This document shows, piece after piece, positions 58,640 to 64,000 of a stretch of DNA of 64,000 bases. The stretch's first letter is position 1, and every line of letters begins with the position of its first letter. The DNA is from Brachypodium distachyon. Taxonomy: Eukaryota > Streptophyta > Magnoliopsida > Poales > Poaceae. Location of the stretch: positions 5,084,001 to 5,148,000 of the forward strand of contig NC_016133.3 of NCBI RefSeq assembly GCF_000005505.3, written 5' to 3'. The notes below the pieces were generated by a model. It searched no databases. It saw only the letters and a list, made by a program, of their open reading frames with translations, and was not told where the DNA came from. The position numbers and the translations under genes are program-made.

Positions 58640-61600
58640 ATGAGAAGCAAATCGAAGCCATGCACCGAATTTTTCAGGTTACAATCCAACTTATTATGAA
58701 TATTTACTCTGCTTAGATATTCTCCCTCTGTATCGATTTATTAGACATTCTTCCAGATCCATTTGAACTGCCATGGCGTCTTATAGATTGAAGCAGAATG
58801 TAGTTTTTCATTGAAACGTTTTACATTTCTAGGGAAATATCCCTTTTCAGCTGCTATCTTTACTTGTAAATTGTAATCATAATTCTTGAAGTTCTTGATG
58901 TATGAATCTTGCTAGTGAATGTCAGTGCTTTTACAGAAGTACCCTGAAGTATTAATGATCACTGATGGCGTCGAGGATGTGATCGATGAGGCATGAGATC
59001 TTGCTGCTTGACTTGTAGTGCTATTAATAGCTCTTGAATTTTCTGAACTCGTCTGATTGAATTTCGAGTAGTTCGGCAATGTTTGGTGTGCTGAATTACA
59101 AACCTGGATACTTTGTTTTCCTGTTATCTGCGGACAGTGGAAATCGGGTGTCTACTTATGCTGTGAGGCAGTTCTGCAACTTAAAGATCATGTTTTGTTT
59201 GTTCAGTTACTTACCTACATGATATTCTCATCTTGCAGTACTGCTGGTTGTCGCTCTGGTGAGAACTGCCTCTTCATCCATAACATCACTGCCGATTACC
59301 AGACTGTTGCGGATGTAAGAGTTCTGGGTAGTCCCACTGCTCCTGAGCATCCTCCAGGAAGTATACCAACGGGACCTCCTGTTCCTGATGGCCTGCCTAC
59401 ACCAACCGTTAAAGCTCCCCCATGCAACTCTGCACACAATGAGAAGGAGCTCGACAAGCCAAGGTCCATGGACAAATCTACTCCACCACTCATCGATGAA
59501 AAGCCCACGGGTCACTATGCACCTCAACCAATGCGGAACCCTGCCATGGCGGGCTTCGACGCTTCTGCAACAGCCAAAATCAGTGTCGATGCAGCCGTCA
59601 CAGATGCCATCATCGGGAGGGGCAGAGATAATGTGAAACTGATATCCCTGGGGCGAGGTGAGTCGAGTGGCCTGATGAGATATGTAGTACTCCCTCCGAT
59701 CCATAATAAGTGTCGGAGACCTAGTACAAAGTTGTATTAACTTTCTACTAAATCTCCGACATGGATCGGAGCGAGTACTTAATATATATTTTCTGTTCCC
59801 CGTGTGCTAGTTTTTTTGGGGATTTGTAAGTAGAGCTTGCTACATTTTCCTTTCTAGCGTTTTCCGTTCCCTACACAACAATTTGCAAGATTGGAGCGAG
59901 GCTCTGAGTATTGGATAGTATAAGATGAAGTCAGTGGCCTATACATCGATTAGTACACCGTATTGTAAGATTACTCAATGGCGTATTAATATTCTTGTAT
60001 GCACCGAGATTAGTAAATCAACAGCTGTCTTAACTTACCACACATAATTAATTTGATGTAACAGGATCACGGTCATTTCAAACCGGCGTAGGAAGCAAAT
60101 CTAAGCCATGCATCACATTTTTCAGGTTAGTCCAACTTAAAATGAACTCCACCTGGTAGCATTTATTCTGCATATCAATTATTTAGTTAAAACTTTACTT
60201 TTATTTATGAGAGAATTTCTTGATATCGGTTATGCAAGATTGAGCTACAGGTTCTACTAATCCAAGTTTAAGAACTTCCTCTGCATTAAAATTTGAATGT
60301 GCATGGTTGTGCTGTGCAAAGTCACTTTCAATCTGTGAAAGTGAAGCAACAGTATAGGAATGCTTTTCAGACGAACAACAAGTCAGTAACATCATGATTT
60401 AGCCTCATCTGATCAAATTGAGGAGAGGAGATTGAATATATGACTCGGGAGCGTGAATTCTCCCACCTGTATATCATTCGTAGCTATTGTTCAAGAGTCG
60501 ATTATTCAGATATTTGGTACATGTGCAGGAACAATCTTTCTATATGGTTGGAAATTATATGCTCCTAAGCAGTAGCTTGTTTACCAGGCTTGTAATTGCT
60601 AACGATGAGGCAGTAACAAAGTTTATGCTTATGATCCAGAACAATAGTTAGCAACAGACATTCTAAGCTCAAGTTTTGAAATGTAGATTAGTGCCACGTT
60701 ATTTAGGAACATGTAGTCATGCTAGAACTTTGCTTCAGTTGTCTGTTCTGATAGTAGACCACAATGCGTCTTACGTTCATCAAAATTCGCCCTAGAATGT
60801 TTTTGGTTCTTCAGATGCTATTGTCACCTGTAATCATATTAACGAGGCTTTTGGCTACGAAATTAACATGTCTGAATCTTGTGACTAAATATCAGTTGCA
60901 GTCGTAGTAAATTTTTTAGCTAGTCAGTTCTGCAGTAAGGACTTTTTTTTTGCTCTAATTTTTTTTTAATATGCAGTACCATTGGTTGTCCCTTTGGTGA
61001 GGGTTGCCATTTTCTCCATCACTTCCCTGGCGGCTACCAGGCTATAGTAAACATGAGCATCCTGGGTGGCCCAACATTTGCTCATCCTCCAGGAATAATG
61101 CCAATGAGACCTGCTGTTCCCAATGGCCCTTCTACATCAACTGTCAAGACTCGCTTGTGCAGAAATTATAACACTGCGGAGGGATGCAAATGGGGTGATA
61201 AGTGCCACTTTGCACATGCTGAGAGGGAGCTCGGCAAGCATACTTTCATGGACAGTTCAGTTCCACCCCACATGGGACCAAGGCCCACCAGTCACTTTGC
61301 ACCTCCGGCAATGCCCAACCCTGGCATGTTCACTCCAGCAAGCTTCGGAGCTTCTGCCACAGCCAAGATCAGTGTTGATGCATTCCTTGCAGGTGCCATC
61401 ATAGGCAGAGGTGGAATGAACACAAAGCTGATATCCCAAATCACCGGTGCCAAGCTGGCCATCCGGGATCACGAGTCAGATGCCAGCGTGAAAAACATTG
61501 AGCTTCGGGGCACATTTGATCAGATCAAGAATGCTGGCACTAAGGTCAGGGAGTTGATTGTCAGCTTTGGCGTCAACAATGCCCCTCCACCGGGCAGGAA

Positions 61601-61754
61601 CTCAGCTGGAGGAAGTCACCTAATTGGTGGAGTGCCACGAAGCAGCTTCAAGACCAAGCTGTGTGAGAACTTCGCCAGAGGATTATGCACTTATAATGAC
61701 AAATGCCGCTTTGCCCATGGCGAAAATGAGCTGCGCAAGTCGGCTGCTGTGTGA
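58640..61754 (+). CDS. Putative fused double CCCH/KH gene
   Basis: Two CCCH/KH copies can be spliced as one frame: 58640..58677, 59239..59657, 60065..60125, 60977..61754, 431 aa. The first half has one CCCH finger (C8-C17-C23-H27), has lost the second by an in-frame deletion, and keeps only the start of the KH domain up to its GRGR loop. At 59657 the sequence switches to the end of an exon 1 with its original donor (GCGAG|GTGAGTCGAGTGG, as at 52812). The second half then gives a full set: finger, finger, KH (GRGG), finger, ending KSAAV. All phases match. The start at 58640 is an in-frame ATG in the second-exon homologue; no exon 1 was found. The alternative is two pseudogenes. Transcription is unproven. 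Confidence 0.5.
59690..59775. mobile_element. Stowaway MITE in the intron after the fusion point
   Basis: The ends CTCCCTCCGATCCATAATAA and ACATGGATCGGAGCGAG are flanked by TA. It sits 32 bp after the donor at 59657. Confidence 0.8.
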
Positions 61755-62054
61755 GGTCCATCCATCCAGGTTTGTAGCAGTGAGATCCATGTGGTTTTTA
61801 GTGATTAATTAGTTCATGTAACTGTAAACTTGAGGGCTCATAATGAATTTCTGTCTGTGCCTGGGCTTAATGCCATCAATTTTATGGAATTCATATTGCA
61901 TCTTATTCCCAGAAAAATTCTCAGCCTGTTCTGTTGGCCCTGTGATTTTACTGATATCTTGTTGATTCTGCTCTTCTTTGCCCAAAGTTTTGTGACGGCC
62001 AGTTTGTTCGAAATCCATAGGCAGAAACGTCCGGCCATATCCATTTTGTATATA
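61755..62054. other. 3' UTR-like flank of the fused gene
   Basis: It shares GGTCCATCCATCCAGGTTTG, then TTATGGA.TTCATAT.GCATCTTATT with the flank after 55056, so it is a homologous 3' UTR. Confidence 0.6.
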
Positions 62055-62167
62055 CTCCCTCCGACCGGTATTACTTGTTTCAAATTTGTCCAAATAAAGA
62101 TATATCTATGTGTAAAAAGTGTCTAGATACATGTAATATTTCGACAAGTAATTCCGGCCGGAGGGAG
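62055..62167. mobile_element. Stowaway MITE
   Basis: The ends CTCCCTCCGACCGGTATTAC and GTAATTCCGGCCGGAGGGAG are flanked by TA; 113 bp. Confidence 0.88.
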
Positions 62168-62169
62168 TA

Positions 62170-62890
62170 TTAAAAACTGGGGAAAAAACACATGCTTTGG
62201 TGCTGGCCAATGCGTCTGATGAAATTAAGTGGAAGATAGACATGAGTGGGAAGTACTTCCAATTCTGGACAAGAATTCAGCAACCCCATCTTGAGAAGAC
62301 ATGGTCTATTCAAGCGGAAGGGAAGATAAAATTCTTTTTGTGGCTCCTGGTTCACAACAGACTATGGACGGCTGATAGGCTTCGAGCGAGGGCTTGGCCA
62401 CACAGCGACAAGTGTTTATTTTGTGATCAAACCATTGAATCGGCGAAGCACTTGAAATGTCCATATGCTAAGGAAGTTTGGTGGTTCTTCACTCGCGATT
62501 ATGAAAGAGCGGCTCAGGCTGTCAATGCAACGACAGTTAAAAATTGCTGGTGGCTTAAGTTGTCCAGAGGCGCTAGAAATAATGCTAGCTTAAAGGAGAT
62601 AACAGTGGCCACATATGTTGTCTGGAATATTTGGAAAGAAAGAAATAGAATAACTTTTGAGGGAAAGAGAAGAGTTCCAAGCTCTCTGAAAGAGCAAATC
62701 AAAGATCACATCGACGAGTTTGAAAGAGCGCATGGGAGATAGTTTTAGTTCTTGTACAGCCGAGCTATGTTGTGTTAGCATCGGTTATTTTCCTGTTTTC
62801 TCGAACCCTGTAACTGTTTTACGGTAATTTCCTCTTCTTAATGCAAAGGCAGAACACCTGCCCGTTCAGTTTTTTTTTTTTTTGTCTAGT
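62170..62890 (+). mobile_element. LINE 3' fragment (zf-RVT)
   Basis: An open frame ending at 62742 carries the plant LINE zf-RVT region: KTWSIQAEGKIKFFLWLL, NRLWTADRL, CLFCDQTIESAKHL, NIWKERNRITF. The 3' part has AATGCAAAGGCAGAACACCTGCCCGTTC, the usual 3' end of such elements. 5' reverse transcriptase sequence is absent, so the element is 5'-truncated. The uninterrupted frame suggests a younger insertion than the LINE at 22186. It lies inside the duplicated module, between the CCCH/KH and YxxxxLL genes. Confidence 0.8.
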
Positions 62891-63407
62891 TTGGAATTTC
62901 TTGTGATGGTGTAATTCTCCTCGTATCCTCACGTTGTTAGCACACATTTCTGAACCTTCTTCAACTTGAACTTTCCTCTGCCAACCTGAACGTCTGTGCC
63001 CATTTCATACATTAAACAAATGCATTCTCCTGGGGAGTTGGAAAATTGCGCGCCCGCTAGACGCCACATCCCAGGTGAAGGGGCATTGGCGCATCGCTTG
63101 TTCATACTCCCCTCTAATCAATGAACGGCAAGGTAAGGGTCCTATTGCTTGACTCTAGCTAGGACGCTTCCATACGTCTGCTCGACTTCTTGGCCTGGCA
63201 GGTGAGGTCATCGGCCGCGTGGCCCGTACTTCTTCTTCTTCCTCCTCTTATTTCTGTCGCAGGGAACCCCCGTCTGTAAATAAAAACTACCAGTAGAAGA
63301 TTCCGGCTAGTCCGCATACACGCGCCGTAGCCAGGAGCGTGGCATGAGCCGGCAAGCCTAATTCTATCCACATTATTCAACTTGCTGTCGCCGCCGCCGC
63401 CGGCGAG
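62891..63407. promoter_or_regulatory. Upstream region of the YxxxxLL gene copy 2
   Basis: No separate gene was recognised. The last ~50 bp before the ATG is a (CCG)n-rich leader. Confidence 0.35.
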
Positions 63408-64000
63408 ATGAGCTCGGGGCCCCGCCGTGGTGTTGACTCCACCACCAAGCCGAGGTGCGTATATGCTGCATTGCTGCATGCGAATGTGGGCACCGCGATT
63501 GTGTTAACCGCCTCCGCCGGCCGGTGATTTATTGACAGGGAGGAGGGGAACGACGAAGACAGCGCGACGGGGAGGAAGAGGGTCACGTACACGAGGGAGT
63601 TCCTGCTCGCAGTCGGCGGCTCGGAGGCCTGCCGCCACGGCGACAAGCTTCCCGCGGGCTTCGACGCCTCCGTGTCCCTCCTGAGCCTGTGGTGCGGGCG
63701 GATGCTGTCCCTGAGTGATCAGCTTGGCCCCGGCGAGGATGGCAAGGGCGCGCGGAGCCCGGCGGCGTGGAAGTGGGTTCCTCGCTCGGATGCATCACGC
63801 GGCGGCCACGGCCATGGGGCGGCAGAGGATTCCTCCCAGCGCCCGCGAGGTGAGTCACTCGGCTCGCGAAAATGGCTTCCTTGTCGTTTGGTCTTCGGGC
63901 GGGTCCTCGCCTATCTAGAGGTCGTCCTCCAGAAACCGATCTCGCGCACATACCAACTCTTAGGTATCGACAGTTCGACACCCGCCGTCTCTTCTTCTTC
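63408..64000 (+). CDS. Gene with eIF4E-binding-like motif, copy 2 (partial)
   Basis: Exon 1 63408..63454 (MSSGPRRGVDSTTKPR) and exon 2 63539..63849 join in phase (AG|G). The gene then continues beyond the window through a donor GAG|GTGAGT. Exon 2 encodes RKRVTYTREFLLAVGGSEAC, where YTREFLL fits YxxxxL-hydrophobic, then DKLPAGFDASVSLLSLW and a Gly/Ser-rich stretch. It is clearly paralogous to 56269-56704 in exon length, phase and motif, and the following intron is similar too. The motif suggests a translation-related eIF4E partner, but no named family is assigned. Confidence 0.6.

Noticed and set aside
63583..63981. 132-aa minus-strand frame at the window end
   Set aside because: Shadow of the GC-rich exon of the YxxxxLL gene on the other strand.

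Overview
The window is plant nuclear DNA from a grass, most likely a pooid (Brachypodium-like). The evidence is multi-exon genes with GT-AG introns, GC-rich first exons, an AT-rich intergenic background, and more than a dozen TA-flanked Stowaway MITEs with the CTCCCTCCGT-type inverted repeats seen in cool-season grasses. No rRNA, tRNA or CRISPR was recognised. All exon models were read by eye from splice sites and reading-frame continuity. No transcript or database was consulted.

Layout. 1.0-2.1 kb (+): YIF1-family ER/Golgi membrane protein. 3.6-5.1 kb (-): F-box/LRR gene A. 6.0-11.0 kb (-): mitochondrial elongation factor Ts. 11.8-13.6 kb: MITEs and a complete hAT-type element. 13.8-15.6 kb (-): D-type cyclin with an LxCxE motif. 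16-26 kb: repeat-rich DNA holding a degenerate exon of 33-bp repeats, a 113-116 bp tandem repeat, an F-box fragment, a Pack-MULE-like element and a decayed L1-type LINE. 26.5-39.7 kb (-): three more F-box/LRR paralogues, B, C and D. C and D lie in ~4.7 kb duplicated units that also carry a Copia gag relic. 40-44 kb: LINE and Myb/SANT relics. 44.4-50.4 kb (-): complete 19-exon mitochondrial citrate synthase. 52.7-55.1 kb (+): CCCH/KH RNA-binding protein (KHZ1/KHZ2-like). 56.3-56.7 kb (+): truncated gene with an eIF4E-binding-like motif. 58.6-61.8 kb (+): two further CCCH/KH copies that appear fused in frame into one gene. 62.2-62.9 kb: LINE fragment. 63.4 kb to the end (+): second copy of the eIF4E-binding-like gene, running off the window.

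The housekeeping genes (YIF1, EF-Ts, citrate synthase) look intact and are not functionally linked. The novelty lies in local duplication. The F-box array grew by copying gene plus flanking transposon debris. On the right, a two-gene module (CCCH/KH plus YxxxxLL protein) was duplicated, and within it two CCCH/KH copies joined at a shared exon-1 splice donor. That junction predicts a protein with an extra zinc finger and half a KH domain ahead of a complete CCCH/CCCH/KH/CCCH unit.
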